Shown: positions 7,367 through 15,166, counted from the stretch's first letter. The stretch is 32,557 bases of DNA from Guyparkeria sp. SCN-R1 (GCF_003932495.1 NZ_QZMT01000020.1:1-32557), one strand, 5' to 3'. The notes: generated by a model not told the origin, from the letters alone. Numbers and translations: made by a program.

Positions 7367-9638
7367 AGCGCCCCCGCAGGTCAAGCAATCCGAAACCGGC
7401 GCGGTCCAGCAATTGTTGGATTGCCTCGATGGTCGTCGGTGTGAATAGCTGATTGGCCATTGACGACGTGCCATGCCGATGCCATCCGCCGCCCGCATGA
7501 CCGAGAAGCGCGTTCAATTCGCTTGTAGGTACCTGTTCACGGAGCTCGGTTGCGAATGTGTGTCGGGTGGCTCGGCGGTCCCAGCCGAATTGACGAGCTA
7601 TCGGCATAAAGTCGGTTTGCCGCGCGCGCCGAGCAATTACCTCCTTCGGTCGATGCTCAAAGAGCAATGGCAACGCACTGATCTGGGGTTCTCGGTCGCG
7701 GACGGGTAAAAGCCGACGATTGAGTGCCAGTCGAATCTCGTCGCTGAGCTTGCGGTGTATTTCCAATTGCCGCTTGACGATAGGGAGGGCGGGGACAACA
7801 CGTCGTTCGACGAAATCGACTGAATCCTTGTCAGCGACGAACCAAAGCTCCGTCCCATACTGACTCATCACGGTTCGGTCGGCGACGGGACGGATGCCGG
7901 TTCCCAGAAGCAGGCCAAGATAGGTGTGTAGGGCCGACAGGTTTTGGATCCGAATCAGCGTATCGAGATGTACGCCGGTTAGCCCTTGTTCGAACTCGGT
8001 GCGCTCGCACGCTTCAGCGGCTAACAGTGCGAGGTGGCCGAACACATCGGGTATTGTCTCGACTGGCACTGCCTTGATTGACCCAAGTGCGGCGTCCTCG
8101 CCGGATCGCGGTGTTTCAGCCGCTATGGGAAAGGGAGCCTTTGGATATCTGGAGACATGCCTGGCGCCCAGGCTCGCGATTCGCCTTGTCGTTTTGGAGA
8201 ACAGTAACTGGATTTCGCTTCGGTCGATTACCCGGTACGCTGCGGGACCCCGGTAGGAGTGACCATACGTGCCCGTCAGGGTCAGCCCGGCGGTCGTGTC
8301 CAGGGCGAGCCCAAAGATCATTGCCTCGGCTGCCGCGCGGATACGTTGGCAGGTTGCGGTGAGTCCCCCGGCAGTCTTGTGATTGCGGCGCAAAATACCA
8401 TTGATGTGGCTTTCCATTTCGTTGAACGGGGATTCCGGGTCCAGTTGCCGAAGCTTGACCGCCCTGGGCTGAAGGACTGCGATGATCGGAGCGGGTAACG
8501 CAAGGCGCACTAAACGGTTGCTTGCCTCGTCCGGACCACTCGGGCCGTCCAGGAGCCGGTATTCCAAGACGCCGCGGGCGATGTCAATTTGCCCCGTTTC
8601 GTCACTCGCCAGCGTGGCGGCGGGGCCGGCGTCCACTTTTGTTTCACGCAACCGTGATGGAGATAGTCCAGTGGTCGCAATGAGCCACAGGTAGGCCCAC
8701 GCAACCATCTCGTTTCGCCCGTACACCGTTGCCAACGCAGAAACGACGTGAGGGGCAGGGGTGCGATGGATGTCGAATTCCGTCGGGCTGATGGACAACC
8801 CCTCGAGCCACGCCCTCTTTGAGAGAGCGCGCTTGTCGTCGCGAGGGGTCCGAAGATCGGAGTGGCGTCGTTGGTAAGTGACCGGGGCGTCAGGGTCAGC
8901 AGCCTCCTCATGATCAGAGCGTTGCATGTCGTTACCCTGTGCATCAGTAAGGCGGTAGCTCGAGTAAGCCGAATCGACCAGGTTCTGCGATCGATCCAGC
9001 TTCCTTATGGTCGGAGTGGGTCTGTAAAAATTTTCGTGAGCCTCATCTTTTTTCGGAGCCACCGTGATCCGAGATAAGTGTTCCGCGGAATAGTTGGGCG
9101 CATTTCGAGAGCTCCTTTTGACCCCGGCGAGACGTTCCCCCTGAATCAGCCTCAGCGTTTTTGTCGCATTCGAGTTTCTGGTTTCCTGTTCGCTGCTCGA
9201 CTTTTTCTCAAGCCAGCGCTGGAAACTGGCCTTGTGCTGGTGCTCCCGCGAGCTTTCTGAAAACCATTCGAGCAGCATCCGCCTCACCGCGATGCAGTCT
9301 CGATAATATGTTTGGCCATCAGCCTCTTCGGACGAAGGCCCACTTAGCAATTCGGTAGCGAGAGCTCGAGCCTGCTCTGAGTTGGGGAGCTCCTCTAGTT
9401 TTTCGATTGTCGAAAATAGGGCATACCGCATTTTGGAGATGCCATTTTGGTACGCCGGGTCGAGTGGTTGCCAACGGAGCCACTGCTCGTCGCCGGTCCA
9501 GTCGGTCAAGCGCCGCAAGGCAGACGGTGTGACCGGTGGGGCAAAGGTGAGGATCGTGTTTCGGGTGGATTCGCTGAGCGGACCAAACGCTTCCTCCCAA
9601 TGAGTCAAAACCTCGGTGGGGAGCCATGCGTCCTTCAT
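7356..9638 (-). CDS. Second large tyrosine recombinase-like protein, nucleophile tyrosine not found
   Basis: The 760-residue product overlaps the upstream gene by 4 bp (ATGA) and the downstream recombinase by 11 bp, so the three are one operon. The C-terminal part has the integrase fold signature: LGTGIRPVADRT with arginine I, RATRHTFATEL (about 689-699) where the usual His is replaced by Arg but the second Arg-His remains, and LLGHAGGGW (His about 714). The next 18 residues, where the tyrosine normally sits about 9-12 residues after this histidine, contain no Tyr; the only downstream Tyr is third from the end. It may be a catalytically dead partner of the intact recombinase, or use a displaced tyrosine. 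An N-terminal half with little recognisable homology precedes this domain. Confidence 0.8.
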   Translation of the reverse strand: MKDAWLPTEVLTHWEEAFGPLSESTRNTILTFAPPVTPSALRRLTDWTGDEQWLRWQPLDPAYQNGISKMRYALFSTIEKLEELPNSEQARALATELLSGPSSEEADGQTYYRDCIAVRRMLLEWFSESSREHQHKASFQRWLEKKSSSEQETRNSNATKTLRLIQGERLAGVKRSSRNAPNYSAEHLSRITVAPKKDEAHENFYRPTPTIRKLDRSQNLVDSAYSSYRLTDAQGNDMQRSDHEEAADPDAPVTYQRRHSDLRTPRDDKRALSKRAWLEGLSISPTEFDIHRTPAPHVVSALATVYGRNEMVAWAYLWLIATTGLSPSRLRETKVDAGPAATLASDETGQIDIARGVLEYRLLDGPSGPDEASNRLVRLALPAPIIAVLQPRAVKLRQLDPESPFNEMESHINGILRRNHKTAGGLTATCQRIRAAAEAMIFGLALDTTAGLTLTGTYGHSYRGPAAYRVIDRSEIQLLFSKTTRRIASLGARHVSRYPKAPFPIAAETPRSGEDAALGSIKAVPVETIPDVFGHLALLAAEACERTEFEQGLTGVHLDTLIRIQNLSALHTYLGLLLGTGIRPVADRTVMSQYGTELWFVADKDSVDFVERRVVPALPIVKRQLEIHRKLSDEIRLALNRRLLPVRDREPQISALPLLFEHRPKEVIARRARQTDFMPIARQFGWDRRATRHTFATELREQVPTSELNALLGHAGGGWHRHGTSSMANQLFTPTTIEAIQQLLDRAGFGLLDLRGRYVT

Positions 9639-11110
9639 TGGGACTCACCCTGGGTGGAGGTTCCTGATTCGTCGGTCAGTTCGCGTAGTCGTTGCGAGAG
9701 CTTCTCGCCGGCATCCAGGCATTGGTTGGGGATTTCGACTGCATTTTTCTTCCCGTCCAACCATTCCAACAGCTTCTTCACCTTTTGCTCGCCTTCGTGC
9801 TGGCGAACGATGGCAAAGAGCTCTTCCGCCATCGGTAGCTCGGGCACCCTTTGCCTGATCTTGGCGAGTATCGGAGCAACGGACTCTTCTGTCGGTTGTT
9901 CAGAGTTGTCTGTTCGTTCCGCGGATGAATTGATCGGTTCCTCGCTCGGCGCCGCCCCCTTTAGAGAAGCAAGTGTGTCGCTTTCAAATTTTGTCGAGGC
10001 CGCCGAACTTTCTGGCTTTGGAGTGAGGCTCTGAGCCTGCGTATCGATCTCAGATTGTTCAGCGGTTCCGGCTTTAGATTCGGGATGGGACTCCGCTTGA
10101 GTTAAGGCGCCGTCCGTCGGCGGCGTGTTGTCGGAAACTGCGGATTCTTGCGAGTGCTCTCGCAGGCCGGTAGGCGTGCCTACCGCTTCTCGTTGGGTTG
10201 ATGCCGCATGGCTTGGTGTTGCGTCGCTAGAGGCGTCTGCTTGAGTGGGTGCGCTCGTTGCGTCTTTGGACGTTCTCGCAACGTCCATGCCTGACTCGCT
10301 GAGTACGTGGGTTTCCGTATCGGTGTTGCCAGTGTCGTGAAGACTATTGTCCTCTGGTGCGCCTGCGCGCTTGATGTTTGGGTCTTCGAGTTCTGGCGGT
10401 GCTGGCCTCCCGGGATGTGTCGATTTGGTGTCGCTTGAATGCGGTGTATCTGTGATGTTCTCCGAATCCACGCCCACTTCATCAGTGGCTTGTGCCAACG
10501 CCGGCTCATGCAATGCGGTATTCGCTACCCGCGCATTCTGATCGACAGTCGTTTCATCTCTGGTTCTGGCTGAAGCATGTTCTCGAACATGGGCGACGTC
10601 GCGCTCCAAGGTGCGATCTCCGACGCCGTGAGCAAAAAGTCGGCCCAACTGTTTTGGCTCCAGTAATGCGCTGACTGGAACGCCTCCAAGAACCTTCTGC
10701 GCAACGAGAATGGCAAGCCGTGTATCGTCGTGCAGCCGCTCGATTGCCCGCTGTCTGAGTTTCACATTGGTAGGACGATGTCTGACGCGGATGATATGGA
10801 AAAGGCAGAACTGAAGAAGATCGACCTCTCCCGGGGCAAGGTCTTTCACGTCGATTTCATAGACCACGAGAGTGTCCGAGGGCGCTAGTACGGGGCCTTC
10901 TGGATACCGAGGTAACCATCGCTGCTGACTCGGCTCCTCCTTGGGAAGACGGAGAAAAATCAGGCGTGGGTCTCTCGTTAAGGCGCCGGGGGTGGGTTGT
11001 CGAGATCTGTCGTACCAGCTTTCCGGGATGCCGTGGTGATTTGCCTGGCAGGTGCGCTCGCGCGCTGGCAGCTCCCATTCACAAAGAATGGGGATCATCA
11101 TCTTTTTCAT
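9635..11110 (-). CDS. Unrecognised first protein of the recombinase operon, with long disordered linker
   Basis: I do not recognise a family. The start at 11110 (MKKMMIPILCEWEL) has AAGGAG eight bases upstream and gives 491 residues. The first 190 residues look folded and include LAPGEVDLLQFCLFHIIRVRHRP and LAILVAQKVLGGVPVSALL. Roughly residues 195-405 form a Ser/Thr/Ala/Glu/Asp-rich, low-complexity stretch likely to be disordered. The last 85 residues return to a helical, charged pattern (MAEELFAIVRQHEGEQKVKK). It overlaps the next recombinase gene by 4 bp, so it is probably made together with it as an accessory, target-selection or bridging factor; that role is inferred from position only. 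Two matching palindromes lie 127-180 bp upstream. Confidence 0.75.
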   Translation of the reverse strand: MKKMMIPILCEWELPARERTCQANHHGIPESWYDRSRQPTPGALTRDPRLIFLRLPKEEPSQQRWLPRYPEGPVLAPSDTLVVYEIDVKDLAPGEVDLLQFCLFHIIRVRHRPTNVKLRQRAIERLHDDTRLAILVAQKVLGGVPVSALLEPKQLGRLFAHGVGDRTLERDVAHVREHASARTRDETTVDQNARVANTALHEPALAQATDEVGVDSENITDTPHSSDTKSTHPGRPAPPELEDPNIKRAGAPEDNSLHDTGNTDTETHVLSESGMDVARTSKDATSAPTQADASSDATPSHAASTQREAVGTPTGLREHSQESAVSDNTPPTDGALTQAESHPESKAGTAEQSEIDTQAQSLTPKPESSAASTKFESDTLASLKGAAPSEEPINSSAERTDNSEQPTEESVAPILAKIRQRVPELPMAEELFAIVRQHEGEQKVKKLLEWLDGKKNAVEIPNQCLDAGEKLSQRLRELTDESGTSTQGESQ

Positions 11111-11236
11111 TGCCTGGACTCCTTGTCTGGCTATTGCTTTATTGCGCCCGCTTCCCACAGGCGCTGCACCAATCGAGGTGGTACTCGTTAGGTGGCTATA
11201 AGTTTCCCGCTCTGACTAATTGAGTCAATGGCCAAG

Positions 11237-11256
11237 AGGGGTAATTAGTTACCCCT
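11237..11256. repeat. Palindrome AGGGGTAA-N4-TTACCCCT, copy 1
   Basis: Perfect 8-bp arms around a TTAG centre; allowing one mismatch the arms extend to 12 bp (CAAG... / ...TTTG). It lies 127 bp upstream of the recombinase operon start and 33 bp from an identical-armed second copy. The pairing suggests a site for a dimeric DNA-binding protein or the recombinase itself. Confidence 0.7.
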
Positions 11257-11269
11257 TTTGGGAGGCAGC

Positions 11270-11289
11270 AGGGGTAATCCGTTACCCCT
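11270..11289. repeat. Palindrome AGGGGTAA-N4-TTACCCCT, copy 2
   Basis: Same perfect 8-bp arms as the first copy around a different centre (TCCG), which argues that the arms are what is selected. The 33-bp spacing places both copies on nearly the same DNA face. On the plus strand a run of six T bases follows, so this copy could also act as a short terminator hairpin, but the shared arms favour a binding-site reading. Confidence 0.7.
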
Positions 11290-11321
11290 TTTTTGGGCTT
11301 CGAGGCTGATGTGTTAGCCAA

Positions 11322-11340
11322 TTGGCCAAAATTTGACCAA
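11322..11340. repeat. 19-bp imperfect palindrome TTGGCCAAA-A-TTTGACCAA
   Basis: Nine-bp arms with one mismatch around a single A. It lies in the same spacer, farther upstream of the recombinase operon. It may be a regulator or recombinase site; no partner copy was seen. Confidence 0.45.
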
Positions 11341-11629
11341 TTCCGCAGTGAGTTCGAGTACAAGACCCGGTTCTAACGGAGTATCACCTCGCCGCTCTTG
11401 TGAGATGGGTATCGCCCAGCGCAAAGGAGTATCTGAGGCCGGGAGAATCATCGTGGTTGCGGGGGTGGAATACGGGGAGGGGTGAGTGGCCAAACGAGAA
11501 GAGATCACTCGTCGGCTGGTTGGTAAACCTGCTATGACGCCTTCGGCTGGAGCTGGTCGGCGGCGCAAATCTTCAAAGTATGGGTTCCTTCCGTCCCTAC
11601 GCTGAATCCCACGCCGGGGAATCAGTTCC

Positions 11630-12919
11630 TCACAAACAGCGAGCCTGTCGTTTCAGCCCATCGATGATGGGATCGACGATGTGAGGTGGGAAACCAGAGG
11701 GTAGTATTTTGTCGACGTGATCAATCACGGCCGGAACACGTTCTCGAATGTCCTCCATCATGGAGATCGCGTGCTTGTGGGATAGGCCTGCACGAGAAGC
11801 GGTGTTCAGGATGTGGCGCTGCTGAATCTTCTCCCAACGGTAGTGTCGGTTTTTTCCTTCCCAGGCCATTGCCATGGAAGCTTTCTGCTTTGCCATCGTT
11901 CCGTTCGCCATCAATGGGTGCACGGACAGCACGTCGTACAGAGGTGTCATGCGGTACGCGCCAGCAGGCTCAAGGAACAGGCTGAAGTTTTTTGCGTGAC
12001 CGTCGATCGCCGCTAGCAGCCAGAAGATGATTTGGCTTCGGAAGAATGTCTCCCTGTCTTCAATTGGCTGCTGTGATCCAAGCAGCAACTCCATTCCATC
12101 GCGGATGCCAGGCCCGCCGTCCGACTCGTACTTTCGTGCTGGCGCAACGCCGAGGGCCTGGCAAAAGTCTTCCTGTGGAAGTCGCATCAGCCAGCTTCCG
12201 TCACTCGACCATCGGCGATCGAAGCGCTCGACCACCAAGACCTTTCGACCTTCGAAGCTCGCAACCTGCGAATTGGCGATCGGGAGGCCAAAGGCGCGAA
12301 GGATCTGGGAACAGAGCCACTCGTTCTCGATGCTGTCGGTCAGATCAATGCCGCTGTGCTCTATCCGACCGATGGGCAACTTCAAGATGTGACTTGTCGG
12401 CGTACTGCCCAGAGGGCGATGCCACCGGCCTCGATAGAACAGAAGGGCGGTTTTTTCCTGGGCGCCGGCGAGAGAAATCCGGAACTCGTCTTGTTCCTGT
12501 CCCACGGGCGAGGTCTGGGTATACCCATCGAGTAGCTTGGCCACGTCGTCATCGTTGAGCGGTTCCGCGGTAATTTCGCGCACCGACCCCACGCTCGATC
12601 CTTCCGGATAAAGTTGGATCGCCCCGATGCAGTCTCGACCGATCTCCGTGAGAAGATCGAAGGGCTGCCGAGTCGGCGTGCGATAACGCGCCTGTATGCG
12701 AGCTCGGATCGCATCGCTATCCGGCAATAAGTTGTCGAAGAAGTTGTAGACCCTCTCGCCACGAAAGGGGCGGCTGCTCAAAGGCAACGAGAGAGAGATC
12801 GGGCGAGCGCCAGGGCGGCTTAGCCATTGGTCGTAGTAAGCGAAGCGCATCGCGCCGGAACCCCCGCGCTCCAGCACACCTATCTCCAGGCCGTTCATGG
12901 CGAGTATCAAACGGTCCAT
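11630..12919 (-). CDS. hipA: HipA-type serine/threonine kinase toxin
   Basis: The 429-residue product (E. coli HipA has 440) starts at 12919, two bases after the hipB stop and with GGAG upstream. HipA kinases phosphorylate glutamyl-tRNA synthetase or related targets and stall translation, giving dormancy. Visible motifs are RISLAGAQEKTA (about residues 147-158), which includes the serine that is autophosphorylated in E. coli and the P-loop-like segment, the catalytic IDGHAKNFS (Asp about 306) and the Mg-binding LYDVLS (about 328). All key residues are present, so it should be active. It is neutralised by the upstream HipB, and the two are co-transcribed. A 300-bp stretch of this gene has a near copy about 3.5 kb away at 15443-15748. 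Confidence 0.93.
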   Translation of the reverse strand: MDRLILAMNGLEIGVLERGGSGAMRFAYYDQWLSRPGARPISLSLPLSSRPFRGERVYNFFDNLLPDSDAIRARIQARYRTPTRQPFDLLTEIGRDCIGAIQLYPEGSSVGSVREITAEPLNDDDVAKLLDGYTQTSPVGQEQDEFRISLAGAQEKTALLFYRGRWHRPLGSTPTSHILKLPIGRIEHSGIDLTDSIENEWLCSQILRAFGLPIANSQVASFEGRKVLVVERFDRRWSSDGSWLMRLPQEDFCQALGVAPARKYESDGGPGIRDGMELLLGSQQPIEDRETFFRSQIIFWLLAAIDGHAKNFSLFLEPAGAYRMTPLYDVLSVHPLMANGTMAKQKASMAMAWEGKNRHYRWEKIQQRHILNTASRAGLSHKHAISMMEDIRERVPAVIDHVDKILPSGFPPHIVDPIIDGLKRQARCL

Positions 12920-12921
12920 GT

Positions 12922-13173
12922 TCACCACTCCTCGCTCCATTCAGCGGAGTCACGAGGAGCGTTGCTTCTCTCGTTCAACTCGAGCTCCAGCTCGAGCGCC
13001 GAAAGAATCCGGAACAGAGTCTTTAGACGAGCTTGATCGGGATGATTCTCGATGGCCGAAACCGTCGACTGTTTCATCCCGACCAGTTGAGCAACGTCGG
13101 TCTGGGTCAGGCCGCGGTCGAGCCGAGCCTGACGGAGTGCTTGGGAAAGGAGATTTGTGGAAGTGATGCGCAT
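12922..13173 (-). CDS. hipB: HipB-type antitoxin, Xre-family repressor
   Basis: The 83-residue protein has a helix-turn-helix of the Xre type (LTQTDVAQLVGMKQSTVSAIEN, split across residues 22-43) and a short tail ending in Glu-Glu-Trp, like the C-terminal tryptophan of E. coli HipB. It should bind HipA and repress its own operon. The ATG at 13173 has GGGAG about 12 bases upstream. Three sites matching the E. coli HipB operator pattern TATCC-N8-GGATA sit immediately upstream, one across the predicted promoter, which strongly supports autoregulation. Confidence 0.92.
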   Translation of the reverse strand: MRITSTNLLSQALRQARLDRGLTQTDVAQLVGMKQSTVSAIENHPDQARLKTLFRILSALELELELNERSNAPRDSAEWSEEW

Positions 13174-13192
13174 GACACTTGCTTACTCCCTG

Positions 13193-13210
13193 TAGCCTTT
13201 TATGGGGATA
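13193..13210. promoter_or_regulatory. HipB operator O3 (one mismatch)
   Basis: TAGCC-N8-GGATA, one base away from the E. coli HipB consensus TATCC-N8-GGATA. It lies at the predicted transcription start of hipBA, 27 bp from the central operator. Confidence 0.65.
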
Positions 13211-13215
13211 TTCAG

Positions 13216-13244
13216 ACAATATCCTTCAAAGGGGATAATGGCAA
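13216..13244 (-). promoter_or_regulatory. Predicted sigma-70 promoter of hipBA
   Basis: On the minus strand TTGCCA (13239-13244) and TATTGT (13216-13221) are separated by 17 bp. The match is five of six and four of six to consensus. It drives hipB, leaving about a 35-nt leader. Confidence 0.6.
13220..13237. promoter_or_regulatory. HipB operator O2 (exact match)
   Basis: TATCC-TTCAAAGG-GGATA is an exact match to the TATCC-N8-GGATA operator. It fills the spacer between the predicted -35 and -10 boxes of hipBA, so bound HipB would block RNA polymerase. Confidence 0.85.
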
Positions 13245-13247
13245 GAA

Positions 13248-13265
13248 TATCCCCGCACCGGGATA
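13248..13265. promoter_or_regulatory. HipB operator O1 (exact match)
   Basis: TATCC-CCGCACCG-GGATA, a second exact match, 28 bp upstream of the central operator with respect to hipBA. It ends 20 bp before the stop codon of abiEii. Confidence 0.8.
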
Positions 13266-13284
13266 CGCAGCCTGCTTCGAGCCC

Positions 13285-14205
13285 CTAGGCTTGAAGTCCT
13301 TGGAGAGCCTGCTCCAAGAGCTTCAAGGATTGCTGGTGTTTGTCGCCTTGCATGCGTTCGATGTTGGCGAGTTTCCACTGCACGGCTGGGAGTTGGTCAA
13401 CGCCTTCCATGGAAAGAAGCGACCAGTCTGGGACGCCTTGCTTGAACGACAGTAGGAAGCGGATGTCTTCATTGGTCATCAACTGACCCAGGTGCATCAG
13501 CAGGTCTTGTCGGGTTTGCTCCAGGCGCTCAACTGGTACTGCGATTCTGGTCATGCCAACGAACTCTTGCTCGTATACATCTTCCAAGGGCTTGAGCTTT
13601 GGGTTGATCACTTCGTTCATGGGCCGCGGATGCCCGAGGAGGTAGACCAGGAAGCCCTCGAAGATCTCTCTATCGAGGCCGTCTTGGTCAAGCAGTAGCT
13701 TCACGTCAAAGAGATCACGGGGGTGCTGTCGATCGAGCGCTGCGCATAACTTGCCGCCGTACAAATCCGGCTGGGATACGACCTGAGCTGAAGCAAAACC
13801 ATACGTATCCTCGACTGCCTCCACCACATCCAACTCCCGGCTAGCGTGGACGGTGCCGCGGAGTACAGGAGAGACCTCCAGCTTAACCTGATCCTGCTCG
13901 CGGCGGACGAGGACCCGGAGTTCATCCGGGCGATTGTTCTGAAGGTTGGCGCGGACGCCCGGCATCTGAGTGCTGATGGCTTCGGCCAGTCGGTGGAGGG
14001 CCTCTCGGCAGTTTGTCAGGGCCTGATTACGGGGCTCGAGTGGCAGGTAGGCCAGATCGATGTCGACGGAGAGTCTGGGGAATGGTTGGACGAAGAGGTT
14101 GATAGCTGTCCCGCCCTTGAGGGCAAAAACAGGTTCCTGGTTTAGAAAAGGAAGAAGCGAGACCAGCAACTGCACTTGTTGGTGATAGCGGGCTTCAATG
14201 CTCAT
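13285..14205 (-). CDS. abiEii: AbiEii-type nucleotidyltransferase toxin
   Basis: The 306-residue protein has the DNA polymerase beta-like nucleotidyltransferase signature FALKGGTAINLF (about residues 27-38) followed by RLSVDIDLAYL with the metal-binding Asp-x-Asp (about 48-50). AbiEii toxins of type IV toxin-antitoxin systems transfer nucleotides, with tRNA acceptor stems known as targets of relatives, and stop growth after phage infection. The ATG overlaps the antitoxin gene stop by 11 bp, the normal abiE arrangement. The gene ends only 20 bp before the first hipBA operator, so the two toxin-antitoxin modules are packed back to back on one strand. Confidence 0.9.
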   Translation of the reverse strand: MSIEARYHQQVQLLVSLLPFLNQEPVFALKGGTAINLFVQPFPRLSVDIDLAYLPLEPRNQALTNCREALHRLAEAISTQMPGVRANLQNNRPDELRVLVRREQDQVKLEVSPVLRGTVHASRELDVVEAVEDTYGFASAQVVSQPDLYGGKLCAALDRQHPRDLFDVKLLLDQDGLDREIFEGFLVYLLGHPRPMNEVINPKLKPLEDVYEQEFVGMTRIAVPVERLEQTRQDLLMHLGQLMTNEDIRFLLSFKQGVPDWSLLSMEGVDQLPAVQWKLANIERMQGDKHQQSLKLLEQALQGLQA

Positions 14206-14971
14206 CCATGAATTCCTGTGGGATCGTAATTAAGAATTCCTTGTCTAGTTTGCCCCCCGGGGTGATCTGACGTTTACCTTTGCCAAGCCCAATGCGGGAT
14301 GTGTCGAGGCGCCGGTACCACGCATGACCGGCATGACGGGCGAGTACCAGGAAGGCCCGCTTCGTCCTGACAGAACGACAACCCTCCAGCAACGCCTGAA
14401 GGCGGCGTGGTCGCAGTGTGTTGAGGCCATTGAAGGTATCAACCATCTTGCTGCCGAAGAGGGTTTCGTTCTTTGTCACTGCGATCCATTCAAGGACAGC
14501 TCGCTCGGGAGTTGAGACTCGAATATTGAATGCGCCGTGGGGAGCCTTGTGATCACAAAAGCTGCCGGGAAGTTGAGCGGGTAGCCCGCCTTCGCCATGG
14601 AGCGTCGTCTGGCCCGCCCAATCGGCATCACTTAACCATCGGGGTAGCCGACCTTCCTTGGCACCAAAGAGATGAGTCGTCTCAAGCCCCATGGACAGGT
14701 AGTGTGCGAATCCGTGCAGGGCCAACGCGGTCTGACCTCCCGGCCATACTGGTGGGAGGCTCGACTTGTCCTCCGCTTGCAAGGCATAAACACCACTTTC
14801 CCAAGAGAGTGGGTCGCCAGCTTTGCAGTAGGCACCGTGTCCAACGCGCGCAAGCCATGCGCTTTTGGCCATTTTGCGAGCTTGATCCCGTGTCACCTCG
14901 TGCGAAGCGAGCCAAGAGGTGGTCACGACAGCTCCGTACGGGATCAGCGACAACAGTTGGTTTATTTTCAC
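14195..14971 (-). CDS. abiEi: AbiEi-type antitoxin / autorepressor
   Basis: The 258-residue product begins with a winged helix-like region (TTSWLASHEVTRDQARKMAKSAWLARVGHGAY) typical of the AbiEi antitoxin N-terminal domain, followed by a longer C-terminal domain (GGQTALALHGFAHYL and later PERAVLEWI). In type IV systems AbiEi represses its own promoter and counters the toxin without forming a stable complex. The apparent GTG start at 14971 lies inside the first of three 12-bp repeats, which makes autorepression at this point plausible. An AbiEii gene follows with an 11-bp overlap. Confidence 0.88.
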   Translation of the reverse strand: MKINQLLSLIPYGAVVTTSWLASHEVTRDQARKMAKSAWLARVGHGAYCKAGDPLSWESGVYALQAEDKSSLPPVWPGGQTALALHGFAHYLSMGLETTHLFGAKEGRLPRWLSDADWAGQTTLHGEGGLPAQLPGSFCDHKAPHGAFNIRVSTPERAVLEWIAVTKNETLFGSKMVDTFNGLNTLRPRRLQALLEGCRSVRTKRAFLVLARHAGHAWYRRLDTSRIGLGKGKRQITPGGKLDKEFLITIPQEFMDEH

Positions 14972-15040
14972 GATCAGAACCGGCTGTAAGTGACGTTTTC
15001 AAGATCAATGGTAAACCAGGCGTGGTTTGTTTTCACGATC
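14964..15040. promoter_or_regulatory. Three phased 12-bp repeats at the abiE promoter
   Basis: Consensus RTTTTCAMGATC occurs at 14964-14975, 14995-15006 and 15029-15040. The start-to-start spacing is 31 and 34 bp, about three helical turns. The outer two copies extend to 19 bp with one mismatch. The first overlaps the abiEi start codon. A hairpin AAACCA-GGCG-TGGTTT (15013-15028) lies between copies two and three. Known AbiEi proteins bind repeats in their own promoter; that these are those sites is inferred. Confidence 0.6.
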
Positions 15041-15166
15041 AACAGTGGATCAAAAAGCCGCTTTAGGTCGAAAAAGTAAACTTTCTTTTGTCTGTGTGCG
15101 ACAGACTGCCGGGCACTCCACCTACCTGCTTGGCTCCTGGTCTTGTCTTTCTGCCTCGATCCGTTC

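Larger units (their letters stand above)
11111..11629. other. Spacer between hipA and the recombinase operon, rich in palindromes
   Basis: About 520 bp without a gene I can support. A possible 84-codon minus-strand frame at 11314-11568 has no family resemblance and no clear ribosome site. The part nearest the recombinase operon holds two copies of an 8-bp-arm palindrome and one 19-bp palindrome, listed separately. It is the only sizeable non-coding gap beside the recombinase genes, so it is where their promoter, and possibly an attachment site, would be expected. Confidence 0.6.

Noticed and set aside
11314-11568. 84-codon minus-strand frame in the spacer between hipA and the recombinase operon
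   Set aside because: No family resemblance, no ribosome site, and it overlaps a palindrome; could not be supported as a gene.
15090-15106. Hairpin GTCTGT-GTGCG-ACAGAC as terminator
   Set aside because: The stem is only 6 bp and no T run follows on either strand.
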